NCBI GenBank assembly: GCA_003427395.1
Contig: BFEA01000183.1
Coordinates: forward strand, 1,731,364-1,763,048
DNA length: 31,685 nucleotides
From: Chara braunii
Taxonomy: Eukaryota; Streptophyta; Charophyceae; Charales; Characeae
Direction: 5' to 3'
This document shows positions 10,701 to 18,242 of the stretch, piece by piece. The position numbers and the translations under genes are program-made. Numbering within the stretch: position 1 is the first letter of the stretch; every line of letters starts with the position of its first letter. A model generated the notes under the pieces. That model was given only the letters and a program-made list of their open reading frames with translations. It had not been told where the DNA came from and made no database searches.

Positions 10701-10793
10701 CAGAAGTAGGCGCCGTGCTCGCGCAGCAAGAGGGGCCAAAGTTAAGGCCTGTTGAGTACATGTCCAAAAAGATGCCCTCTCAGAAGTTGGCAA
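7410..10793 (-). CDS. LINE ORF2-like reverse transcriptase with C-terminal zinc-binding domain
   Basis: An open frame of 1127 codons is uninterrupted by stops. Residues 165-173 (KAAGPDGIP) begin the RT domain. RT motifs follow: YKKGDPANIKNWRPISLL (215-232), TGFVPERQI (260-268), LLLDFEKEYDRVRW (292-305, catalytic Asp 295), VRQGCPLSP (352-360) and SFADDTAAV (395-403, catalytic Asp 398 and 399). Near the C-terminus CQECGCQDETLPHMWLDC gives the Cys/His pattern of the plant LINE zf-RVT domain. There is no apurinic endonuclease domain ahead of the RT. The first 30 or so codons (10793 to about 10703) are antisense to E1 RNase H and so are not LINE sequence; the ATG at 10793 is fortuitous. A substitution at a conserved site (EKEYDRV for the usual EKAYDRV) is visible. 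It lacks parts needed for autonomous movement. Confidence 0.9.
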   Translation of the reverse strand: MPTSERASFWTCTQQALTLAPLAARARRLLLHAQWQEWQRINAIRWGSANKARWIGLAERMTSAFFQLVKDRRTADKMTSLQHPYHPQAQMATTTPHTMQYAALFYSTLYTEIEEWDRQQFREQAWGEVWTTCRTAVTSQQAHALEQAITPGEILRALADLPKNKAAGPDGIPMDHLHAVYRRILPLLTEFFNAIFLGQKQTPPGFGDATIVLLYKKGDPANIKNWRPISLLSAPYKHFAKVLANRMATVLPTLIHSTQTGFVPERQILTNVIMVREIIQMATESDPPLAVLLLDFEKEYDRVRWSFLPQGLEERGIGPAFIGVVDRLLHTAAARSQINGFRSQLMNVTRSVRQGCPLSPALCILYVEHLHDMIRANVAIRGLTIVLGLQLKSNSFADDTAAVTEASDTSVSAMRHTVATFQHFAWAQVKWEKSTVLLPPNADPDLFQDMKIVPQGQNTRYLGILLPATLTTGEQTKRLLTTALCKMHRWAKGIDMGVVGRTIIANNAASSTLWYAAPLSAPENRAWREYKLAIRKYLWKNDPYAPPLIYRVRWEKLIQPRAQGGLGLLDPHLQATTLQMRTVMWLLLEKEDAPWKIITLASMTKALKVADVETTLLYPQLQQGLTRGALWTPTLEKWKNNALRQTAPKTMDQILGQSLFGNAFICRQGRPFAWQNEPGAFGRQWLACRVSRIQDLWDSTENEWKTDTQMAALLRQQPDRQVRLRQLREAIPATWVHRMRLNQRMQGEWVALNTEDPPQALFRLRSGAQQDWYETEAWEIADPNAALGEPMTRISSRDGLIHRLNMCSVVVLKDRTQHSEPKFQPFKPRRTPCQLPGDPSSWEWSAKNTQRKQCRSHQVTTKTIYRTLLRITDMAEEMKTRWVKRGWLEAQEVHTWTEHQWKVASRTLTTLPEQKRAGELWLNLHLALPTFQWMAAHSTATDTQCQECGCQDETLPHMWLDCDSQAKFWQWWQTVGTRIPLHPECPTHRGQVMVGMALMGAASTLEAAYAGDTVRAAFWGAVWAIRGRLLRTGQHGSPNTLKAWTLKNLQTAVTADVHRRRNGGWSFFRAAWKSYPQVLRIEEQKGEWAWAPAFEAVLRQSQDREDVSQNTTDRCILQLQPRDEPNV

Positions 10794-11040
10794 AGTCCAC
10801 CTATAAGAACCTTTATGCGATCTATAAAGCGCTAACCCACTGGAGACACTACCTCCTTGGGAGGTTCTTCTCGCCAGGACTGATCACCAGACCCTGAAGT
10901 GGATGAGAACCCAGCCAGTGCTCTCTAACGCATTGAAAAGATGGATCGAAGTCATTGAGCAGTATGACTTTGAGCCTCAGTACATTAAAGGAGATTACAA
11001 CAGAGTTGCTGATGGGCTGTCGTGTAGGCCAGACTTCCTC
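10700..11040 (+). pseudogene. E1 RNase H, C-terminal part
   Basis: E1 resumes to the right of the LINE with EVGAVLAQQEGPKLRPVEY, then YMSKKMPSQKLAKSTY and LTHWRHYLLGRF, which is the Ty3 RNase H core. A frameshift near 10880-10900 moves the rest to the frame from 10903 (TLKWMRT, LKRWIEVIEQYDFEPQYIKG, NRVADGLS), ending in the conserved Asn-x-x-Ala-Asp-x-Leu-Ser motif. The N-terminal catalytic Asp (TDAS motif) is lost with the LINE-associated deletion. RNase H would remove element RNA from the RNA:DNA hybrid. Confidence 0.88.
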
Positions 11041-12065
11041 GATGCGCTGATCACTGAGTTTGGGCTTGCAGACGATGTTACTCGTTCCTTGGTGGAAGCC
11101 TATCGCGAGGATCCGTTCATGGCTGAGATCATAGGCAGATTCGAGGCGAAGGACAAAGTGACTTCTGTCGAGTTTGAGTTGGTCAACGGCCTGCTGTTCC
11201 TTGAGAAGGCCGGGAATAAACGCTTGTGTGTGCCTAATTGAGAGTCTTTGCGTAGTTTATTTTTAGGTGAGTGTCATGATGCCACATGACATTTTGGCTA
11301 CAAAAAGACTGCAGCCAACTTGCTGCAGCAGTTCTAGTGGCCCACAATGATGAGAGGCGCCAAGCTTTGCGTGGAGACTTGTCAGGTATGTCAGAGAGCC
11401 AAGCCACGTACACAGGTCCCTCTTGGGCTTCTCAAGCCCCTTCCGATACCGGAAAGGCGCGGTGAGAGCCTGTCCATGGACTCCATGGACACGCTGGTCA
11501 CCAGCAAGAGTGGAATGCGATATGTCTATGTCATTGTGGATAGGTTTAGCAAGTATGATTGGTTAGTCGCAATGCCTGCAACAGCCAAGACTGAGTACGT
11601 GATCAAACTATTCAAAGAGAACTGGGTCAGAGACTTCGGTTTGCCAAAGTCTATAATTAGTGATCGGGATGTGCATTTTTTACCAGTGAATTGTGGAAGG
11701 CCGCAGCTGCAGATGATGCAAACGGACAACCAGAGCAGCTGAACCACGTTGTTCAACACCTGCGGCATTATATCAAGCCCAATCAGGTGGACTGGGATGA
11801 GAAACTTGCTCTCATCGCCAGTCTCTATAACAACTTTGTGCACAACACAACCAGGGTGAGCCCCAACAGTTTGCTACTGACTTTCAAACCTACAGTGCCC
11901 TTAGATTTTCTACTACCTGAAAATCAGCCTTCTGCTGCACTAGGCACCCTAGAGTTTGCATATCGATATGAGCGCCTGATGCAGCAAGCTGTAGAACAGA
12001 TGCAAAGGGCACATGTGGCAATGATAGAGTCTGAGAATAAGCACCACCACCCATCTACACTCTAG
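11041..12065 (+). pseudogene. E1 integrase, zinc-binding and catalytic core
   Basis: The linker DDVTRSLVEAYREDPF leads to KRLCVPN, then a TGA (11239-11241) where CGA is expected. The HHCC zinc finger follows as GECHD...GHFGYKK and CETCQVCQRAK. A TAG at 11335-11337 replaces a Trp codon in the conserved FWWP stretch. The core has SMDSMDTLV (first Asp), VIVDRFSKY, and SDRDVHF (second Asp). A frameshift and small deletion follow near 11680. GQPEQLNHVVQH holds the Glu of the DDE triad, and VDWDEKLALIASLYNNFVHN and DFLLPENQP follow. The frame ends in a TAG at 12063-12065 just before VGDKVQV. At least three stops and two frameshifts make it dead. Confidence 0.9.
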
Positions 12066-12545
12066 GTAGGGGACAAAGTCCAGGTCAAGTCCTCCGAATT
12101 GGGACAAGAGCACGGGATATCCCGAGCTTTGGACCCTGGGAGGTTCTAGATATCGCCGGGAATGATCCGGATGGGTCGTCATATGTAGTGCAGATCCCTG
12201 GTCACCTTCGCACTTACCCTGTTTTTCACGCCTCCAAGCTTGCACCTTTCAAGGAAACTGATCAGTTTTCCTCACGACGCTCAATGCTGCCCCCAACCAT
12301 GGATCGAGAGGTCGACATCGATGACATTGTGGACCACAGGGAAATGCCAGTTCCAAGACCGACAGGCAGAGGACGTCCTCCGAAGCCGAAGCTGCAGTAC
12401 CGCGTTCGGTTTAGACACCATACTGCTTCAAAGGAGGATAGATGGTTTGCACGGGAGGAACTGATGCAGACCGCCCCACAGGTTGTCGCCCATGACAAGA
12501 AGTTGCTGCAGAAAGGCGCAAGATTGAATAAACTTCTTAGAGGAC
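12066..12545 (+). pseudogene. E1 integrase C-terminus: GPY/F module and chromodomain-like end
   Basis: After the TAG the reading continues with VGDKVQVKSSELGQEHG, then GPWEVLDIAGNDPDG in a shifted frame, and then the frame from 12188: YVVQIPGHLRTYPVFHASKL, a classic integrase GPY/F-to-tail transition. VDIDDIVDHREM and YRVRFRHHTASKEDRWFARE follow, matching a chromodomain pattern (xIxDxR...YxVxWxxxxxxxxTWE) with Arg-Trp in place of the aromatic pair. The domain is thought to steer integration to particular chromatin. It ends about 20 bases before the polypurine tract. Confidence 0.82.
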
Positions 12546-12556
12546 TAGCGAAGTGT

Positions 12557-12567
12557 GGAGGAGGGAA
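12557..12567 (+). promoter_or_regulatory. E1 polypurine tract
   Basis: GGAGGAGGGAA, eleven purines, directly precedes the TG that opens the 3' LTR. This is the expected primer for plus-strand DNA synthesis in LTR retrotransposons. Confidence 0.85.
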
Positions 12568-13510
12568 TGCGAGGCGAGAGGCCTCGGCAAGCCCTGTTGG
12601 GAGATGTTATCATAAAAAATGGTCGGCCTAAGTGAAGGCAGGCCCAACTCGGGCCTAGAGGCCTATGTTGCACTACCACGCAACTGGGGAAATTCAGGCA
12701 GTTGCGCAGCACCAGTTGGTTGAAAGCGCCCAGACCCAGGCTGCCTTTATTGTGTGTAACTAAGGCAGGCCCTGGGCCAGGTACGCAACACGGACTGAAC
12801 ACAGGCTGCGGGCAGGCTTAACCACCACAGACCCTGGGCCTGACTCGTTTAGACTGAGGCTCAACCTCTCGGGGCCTACCGGAAGCTTCTGGGCCGAGGC
12901 CCAATGCGGCTAGGCCGCACGCAGTAGGCAGGCCACTTCCGTTTAGGAAAGTGCTTGCCCCCTCATTCGGCATTCGGGCACTGGCTGCATGTTGCGCAAG
13001 CACTGATGCGTATTTGCTGGCGAGCGCCCACGCGCTCACGGGCGAGCTGGATGAGCAGGCAACCATAGTCGAGCTGCGTTGCACTATGCTGGATGGGGCG
13101 CATGGTGGTCCTTGGGTGCATGTGGCATCTGTGGGTGGGGGATCGAGTGGGTGGGGGATCGAGGTTGTGAGTGATACGAGAGACATACCTGGTGCTTGGG
13201 CGAACGGCATTGGTCGAGATCTGCTCATACTTCGGGGAGTTGTTGACGTCACTAGCGGCATTGTAGATAGGCTAGCTAGGATCTGCCATTTGTAGTCTGG
13301 GCGCAGAGCCCCAGATAGGATGTCGACATTGGTTCTTTGTTGATGATGATAAGACTATTCCAACATTGTCACTTACGAGCTTTTGCTGTGCTCTTATTTG
13401 GTGGAACTCATATTGCAATTTTGATTTTGGTTCGAGGTCACGATTATTTCGTCCCATGTGTATGATGCTGCTTGGTTTCTGAAGTTCGCTATCGCTCATT
13501 TTCCATTGCA
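12568..13510 (+). repeat. E1 3' LTR
   Basis: This 943-base repeat starts TGCGAGGCG and ends CCATTGCA, and is collinear with 793-1726. It carries an extra tandem 16-base copy (GTGGGTGGGGGATCGA, around 13120-13155) not found in the 5' LTR, plus many scattered base changes. The target-site duplication ACAG follows directly. Confidence 0.92.
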
Positions 13511-13514
13511 ACAG
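13511..13514. repeat. Target-site duplication ACAG, right copy
   Basis: Directly abuts the CA end of the 3' LTR and matches 789-792. In the E2 minus-strand frame the shared CTGT falls inside the codons for His-Thr-Val of YNNSRHTV. Confidence 0.9.
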
Positions 13515-14288
13515 TATGTCTACTGTTATTATAAGCATTAGCAATCTTTGTTAAGTTCTCATCCCAATCTATTTGATCGGGTTGGACATACATGCACAAA
13601 AGTTGCTGGCACAGACGATTCATTTGTTCTGTTTTGCCATTCGTTTCAGGGTGTCTTCCTGACCACATGGTCAACCTGGTGCCATAGACTTCCATTAACT
13701 TCTGCCATTGTAGAGTGGTGAACCGAACATCCCTGTCAGAGACGATTGTTTTCGGGAATCCATACTCAGAGGCCTCTATCTGGAATTTCTAAATGACCAG
13801 CTCAGTTCTAGCTCTGGTAGGCAAAGGAATGAACATAGCATACTTTGAGAATCTATCCACGATAACCATTACCTGACTGTTGTCGTTTCGTCTCTTAGTG
13901 AGACTCATAAAGTCTATAGAGATAGACTCACCTGACTCACTTGGAATAGGCAGTGGTCTCAACAGTCCCAACGGATTCTCATGCGAAGGCTTGTTTCTTT
14001 GACAGACAAGACAGGTTCGCACATAGGTTAATACATCCTCCTTCATTCATTCCATTCAAAGTGTTCTCGCACATTACCATACGTCTTCTTGAAACCAAAT
14101 TGACCCTCAACATCATGACATTCCCCAATGATTAGACTTTTGATTCGTTCTTGATGAGGACTACATACTCTTTCTTCGGTTCTATCGAGGTAGAAGAGTA
14201 AGCCATCAGTCATTCGATATTCTGGGGAATTGTTCAGGGTTCTTTCGTAGGGTCCAAATGATAGGACTCCAAATAGGATCACTCTCAT
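13511..14288 (-). pseudogene. E2 integrase, N-terminal and core part (proximal half)
   Basis: On the minus strand this reads ERTLNNSPEYRMTDGLLFYL, then the HHCC finger (GECHDVEGQFGFKK and CLVCQRNK). The core follows: ISIDFMSLTKRR (first Asp), MVIVDRFSKYAMFIPL, a TAG at 13789-13791, VSDRDVRF (second Asp), HPETNGKTEQMNRL (Glu) and DQIDWDENLTKIANAYNNSR. All three catalytic residues remain. The frame is broken by stops at 14043 and 13789 and is then cut at 13511 by E1. The rest of the protein lies at 541-792. Confidence 0.92.
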
Positions 14289-14806
14289 AACCCGTCCGGA
14301 TTTATTCCTTTAGTTGATTCCCGATATCGAGATAGGGACAATAGTTCCAAAGAAATCTGCACGCCTGGATAAAGCATCCGCAACCACATTAGACTTTCCT
14401 TGATAGTTTTTAATTCAAAGTCGAAGGTGTCGATGAAAGCGGACCATCTAACTAACTTATCAGAGAGTCTAGGCTGGGACTTTATCCACTTCAGAGTATA
14501 ATGATTTGATTAGACAGTGAAGTGCCTCCCTAACAAGCAGTACTTCGCGGTGTCTAGTGCAACAACTAAGGCATACAATTCTCTTTCATAGGTGGAGTTG
14601 GTCACTTTCTCTGACGGAAGTCTCCTGGACATAAACTCAATCGGTCGATATCTCTTACCATCATCCTGCTGTAGCACAACTCCAATCCCATACTGACTTG
14701 CATTAGTCGTGACGATGAAAGGGAGAGAAGGATCAATAATCTTTAAGACAGGGTAGTGAGTGAGAACATACTTCGACTTTCTGAATGATGACTCACAATC
14801 TTTGTG
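14289..14806 (-). pseudogene. E2 RNase H, degenerate
   Basis: There is no long open frame, but minus-strand translation shows HYPVLKIIDPSLPFIVTTNA, SQYGIGVVLQQDDGKRYRPI, EFMSRRLPSEKVTNSTYERE and LYALVVAL. YCLLGRHFTV follows, then a TAA (14510-14512) and HYTLKWIKSQPRLSDKLVRW. The catalytic Asp of TDAS is Asn here (TNAS, codon at 14702-14704, G to A). The distal part to 14289 is frame-shifted (KGINPDG at the end). It is inactive. Confidence 0.85.
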
Positions 14807-15440
14807 TCACAACCAAGGCTTTTCCCTTTTTAGAAGTCTTCTCATAGGAGCAACTATCAAAAAGAAGTTTATGACGAACTTCCGATAGTAACTAGCAAGT
14901 CCTAGAAAAAATTTCAACTCAGTTATAGTCTTAGGTTGGGACCAGTCTCGAATTGTTGTAATCTTCTTTTCCTCGGGCCTTAGTCCCTCCACATTTACTA
15001 TATGCCCTAAGTACAAGACTTCAAGTTTAGCAAACTTGGATTTTTTCTGGTTCAGTTTGAAGTTGTCCTTGCGCAACTTCTGCAAAACCATTCGTAGGTG
15101 TTTCTCGTGGTTTTCTAGTGTCGCAGGTGCATTAGTCAAACCGAAAGGCAGAACCACAAACTCGTAGTGACCACACCTGGTTCTGAAAGCCGTCTTATGT
15201 TGATCTTCAGGAGCCACCTCGATTTGGTGGTACCCTGACTTGAGATCAAATTTACTGAAGTACCTGCAACCTTGCAACTGGTCGAACAGGTCATTAATGC
15301 GCGGAAGTTGTTCCGCGTTTTTCACAGAGACGGAGTTTAGCCCTCGATAGTCAATGCATAGTCGAAGTTCACCTTCCTTTTTGGGCACGAATAAGACAGG
15401 AGCACCATAAGGAGATGAGCTAGGGCGAATCCACCTTCGT
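14807..15440 (-). pseudogene. E2 reverse transcriptase with the YxDD box deleted
   Basis: The 193-codon frame from 15388 reads [20 protein letters not shown], then [13 protein letters not shown] (first catalytic Asp present), YEFVVLPFGLTNAPATL, and directly ENHEKHLRMVLQKLRKDNF. In intact relatives about 40 residues, including the YxDD catalytic box, lie between NAPATF and the LEEHEKHL helix, so an in-frame deletion near 15115-15122 removed the active site. The thumb continues as LYLGHIVNVEGLRPEEKK and FFLGLASYYRKF. The RT start (WIRPSSSPYGAPVLFV) lies one base out of frame at 15390-15440. The stop TGA at 14807-14809 replaces a Trp codon. Confidence 0.9.
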
Positions 15441-16047
15441 CTGTAAGTTCCTGCAACTGTTTCTCAAGTTCCTCAAGTTCCCTAGGAGACGTTCGGTAGA
15501 TGGGACCCTTGAATTTTATTCCGCGAAGTACGAACGTCTCGTCCTTTAGTTTGACAATTTTTTCTTTAAACCTTACCTCTGGGTCGACTTCCCCATGCCA
15601 ATCCATTCCCAGAATCATATCAAATGGCAAGTTTTTTTCGATTAGGAAGGATACTTCGTGTAGGATCTTCTTTCCTTCCTTGGTCCTGAAGTAACATGTC
15701 ACACGATCGAGGTATTGAGAGACAATGATCGTTCTCTTGTCAGCGAGCATAGACGTGATAGGTCGAGGTAAATCCTTTACCTTCATTCCCACATGCAATT
15801 TACGAATTGCCTTCTTTGAGATGTAAGACCGCGTCGATCCTGGGTCTAACAGTGCACCTACCCTCGTATGTGCAATCTCAATGTTCGCGATTATGAGTTC
15901 ACCCTTAGTCTTCGCATTCTTAGCCCACGAACTTCGAAGTGCTATGAGTTCATTGTCGAGCTCGTCAAGGGAATCGGGAATCATCCAGTGAGACAGAACA
16001 AAGAACAGTCCCAGGGTGCTTTGGACAATGGGCTGAAGAAGAGCCAT
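15441..16047 (-). pseudogene. E2 retropepsin-like protease and PR-RT linker
   Basis: The frame from 16047 contains KGELIIANIEIAHTRVGALL, then the active-site region DPGSTRSYIS, where Pro replaces the usual Thr or Ser of DTG/DSG. KDLPRPITSMLADKRTIIVS and NLPFDMILGMDWHGEVDPEV follow; ILGMDWH is the conserved C-terminal protease motif. GIKFKGPIYRTSPRELEELE marks the lead-in to RT. A one-base frameshift near 15437 separates it from RT. The first 30 residues are probably degenerate Gag-Pro linker. Confidence 0.85.
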
Positions 16048-17926
16048 CCTCTGCCTTAAGAGTCGAGGTGTTAGAAGGGGTTGTTGGTGCCTTACCTTTA
16101 TCTTTGTCTAAACCCTTCGACTTAGTAGGAGCAGATGCTACTCCTACTAGTTGCTCGCTTTTGGGTTAATGAAAGGACACGAAGCGATCACGTGTCCCGC
16201 GGTACCGCATTTGAGGCTGGCGGTTGTCCATTTTGGACCGCCACTCCTCTCATGTCATTCCCATCTTTTCCTAAGGCTTCCTGAACGCAATGTTGGGGTG
16301 CTTGGGAAACGATCGTGACCTCCTCTTCTTCTTCCATTGACTTTGGCCTCCCTTGTTGGCCATTACAGCAGCGACGTCACCCTTCCCAGACTCACTGGCG
16401 CCATTACCTCCTCCTCCCTCAAACTCGTCGAGGGCTAACTTCTCTACGGTATCATCGTCAAAAACTACAAGGATGTGGTCTTGGCGCTTTTGCCGCCAAA
16501 GGACCCACTTACCGTACCCACCAACCGGACCATTCTTCACAACAGACGCATACGGTCCCTTTTACCTATGCGGTCATTTGCTCCCTTTGGAGCGCGAGAT
16601 CTCGGAACTGCCGATAGTTGTACTTACCGGATTTGACTTCCGCTACGAGATGTCCTCGGTTGGGTTCAAGCAAAGCTCGTGAGAAAATATAAAGGACTTG
16701 GTTCTCATGCAGGTTCAGACCAAGTACCTGCAACAATCGATCGACTTAACGAGATAGTTCATCTACAGAGATCCAACGCTTTTGCCCTATGGTGGTGAGC
16801 TCGTCGAAGGCCTTGTCGACCGTCTTATCCAAGAATCTCTTGATCTTTTGGAGAAATTCTCGGAGAGTCAGGGTCTTTGCCCACTCACCGATATCCTCGA
16901 AGCCAGCAGCGTTGGCCTCGGACAATACCCATTCCTTGGCTGTCTCACGAAGAAAAGAAGTCGAAAAATCCACTTAGCTTTCCGGCTCTACCGGTGCAGT
17001 GCTACAATATGTTTGGATTTCTGCAATCCAGAGCAATAAGTGCTCGCCCCTTTTTCCATTATAGGTAAAGGGAAGTTTCATTTTGACATTTTCTTTCCTT
17101 TTCGACTTCTTGATTTCTTTGGGCGGTCTCTTCCTTTTTGGCGGGTTCTTCTTTCTTCTCTGCCGGTTTCTCGGGTTCCTTCTTAGAACCTTCGGATTTC
17201 TCCGGCGTGACTCTCTTCATTCCATCCTTCATCAGTTTCTCCTGGGGTTTTCTCTTTACTTCTTCCCCCTTGGTCTCCTCCTCAACCCCGACCTTTTCCT
17301 TGCCCTTCAGAAGTATGGTCACTGCATCCAGTGAGGCAGTGTTGTTGTCTATCTTTTTTTCTATGTGCATAAGGTAAGCCATCATGGATTGAAGAATGGA
17401 TGCAAGTTCACTATCTGCTTCGTCATAATGAAATTTATGTCGTAACTCTTCCATCAGTTCTTTCGTCCTGTTCTCTTTATTCTTTCTTTCTCCTTCTTCT
17501 ATTCTCTTTCTTTCTGCTTTCAGTGTGTTTTCTAGCTGCCTAATATTATCCTCCAACATTTCCTCAGACAATACAGGTTCCACCTTCTTTTCTTTCTTCT
17601 CTTCTTTTTTTTTCTTCCTTTCCTGGTCCATCCTTTCCAAATTCTCGACGACATACCGGTCAAGGGTCATTCGCCCTTGCTTTATGAGGTCCTCGACTCT
17701 CTTACCGGTTTCCATCATCTGAACGGCTATCTCTGCAGCACGCAGATTGAAGTGTCTGTGTACCAGTCGTTCAGCTTCTGGACCGGCGTCGTGTATCTCA
17801 CCGAGCAACTAGCGAAGAAGGCCGATNTCAGCTTCTGGACCGGCGTCGTGTATCTCACCGAGCAACTAGCGAAGAAGGCCGATCAAAGTCTGCCTTCTCA
17901 CATCAATTTGACCACGGGTCTTGAGT
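16048..17926 (-). pseudogene. gag: E2 Gag remnant
   Basis: The frame 17808-17059 (249 codons) is Lys/Glu-rich and strongly helical, with long charged runs at residues 75-120 and 170-245. It reads upstream past a TAG (near 17818) to about 17920 ([17 protein letters not shown]), so its true start is lost at the plastid insert. The next section holds MDFSTSFLRETAKEWVLSEA and EWAKTLTLREFLQKIKRFL (16973-16746), the Gag capsid-like region, then ENQVLYIFSRAL in a shifted frame. Near 16195-16225 a decayed zinc knuckle reads SLKCGTAGHVIASC, with Ser in place of the first Cys. Multiple stops and frameshifts are present. Confidence 0.8.
17771..17883. repeat. 56-base direct repeat around a single n (probable assembly join)
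   Basis: The 56 bases from TCAGCTTCTGGACC to GAAGGCCGAT at 17771-17826 are repeated without a difference at 17828-17883, with one n at 17827 between them. An exact repeat flanking a one-base gap looks like two contig ends whose overlap was not merged, not a biological duplication. Confidence 0.75.
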
Positions 17927-18242
17927 TCATCTGCTCTTATTCATGCAGCAACCATGGTTGCTGCAGGTATATTTCTTGTAGCTCGTTTATTTCCTTTATT
18001 CCAGATGTTTCCGTGCATAATGAATCTAATTACATGCATTGGTATTCTTACAGCTTTCTTAGGTTCTACTATAGCCCTTAGTCAAATTGATCTAAAAAAA
18101 AGTTTAGCTTATTCAACAATTTCTCAACTTGGATATATGATGGTTGCAATGGGGATAGGATCATATAAAGCTGGTNTATTTCATCTTGTAACTCATGCAT
18201 ATTCAAAAGCACTTTTATTTTTAGGATCTGGTTCAATTATAC
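17927..18242 (+). pseudogene. ndhF: Plastid-derived ndhF fragment (NUPT)
   Basis: The plus frame reads [20 protein letters not shown], then [34 protein letters not shown] and FHLVTHAYSKALLFLGSGSI. This is a roughly 105-residue internal piece of NdhF, the plastid NAD(P)H-dehydrogenase subunit related to NuoL/Nad5. It covers transmembrane helices with the conserved [11 protein letters not shown] and THAYSKALLFLGSGS motifs. It has no start or end of its own and joins E2 gag sequence at about 17927. Identity with NdhF stops at about 18242, after GSGSII. Its AT-rich plastid-like composition contrasts with its neighbours. One n at about 18177 falls in the codon after KAG. The frame is otherwise undamaged, suggesting recent transfer or an assembly artefact. 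Confidence 0.85.

Larger units (their letters stand above)
793..13510 (+). mobile_element. E1: Ty3/gypsy LTR retrotransposon with a nested LINE
   Basis: This is a structurally complete but coding-dead element: 5' LTR 793-1726, primer-binding site 1730-1740, leader to 3140, gag from 3141, zinc knuckle near 4901, protease near 5284-5640, RT 5900-6360, LINE about 6361-10700, RNase H about 10700-11040, integrase to about 12065, a C-terminal chromodomain-like module to 12545, polypurine tract 12557-12567 and 3' LTR 12568-13510. The domain order PR-RT-RH-INT and the C-terminal module indicate a chromovirus-type Ty3/gypsy element. LTRs are TG...CA bounded and flanked by ACAG. By eye the LTRs differ at roughly one base in ten, so the insertion is old. 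The total length of 12.7 kb includes about 4.3 kb of LINE. Confidence 0.93.

Noticed and set aside
17083-17722. Plus-strand frames rich in Phe, Ser and Leu that could pass for membrane proteins
   Set aside because: They are the reverse complement of the Lys/Glu-rich E2 gag.
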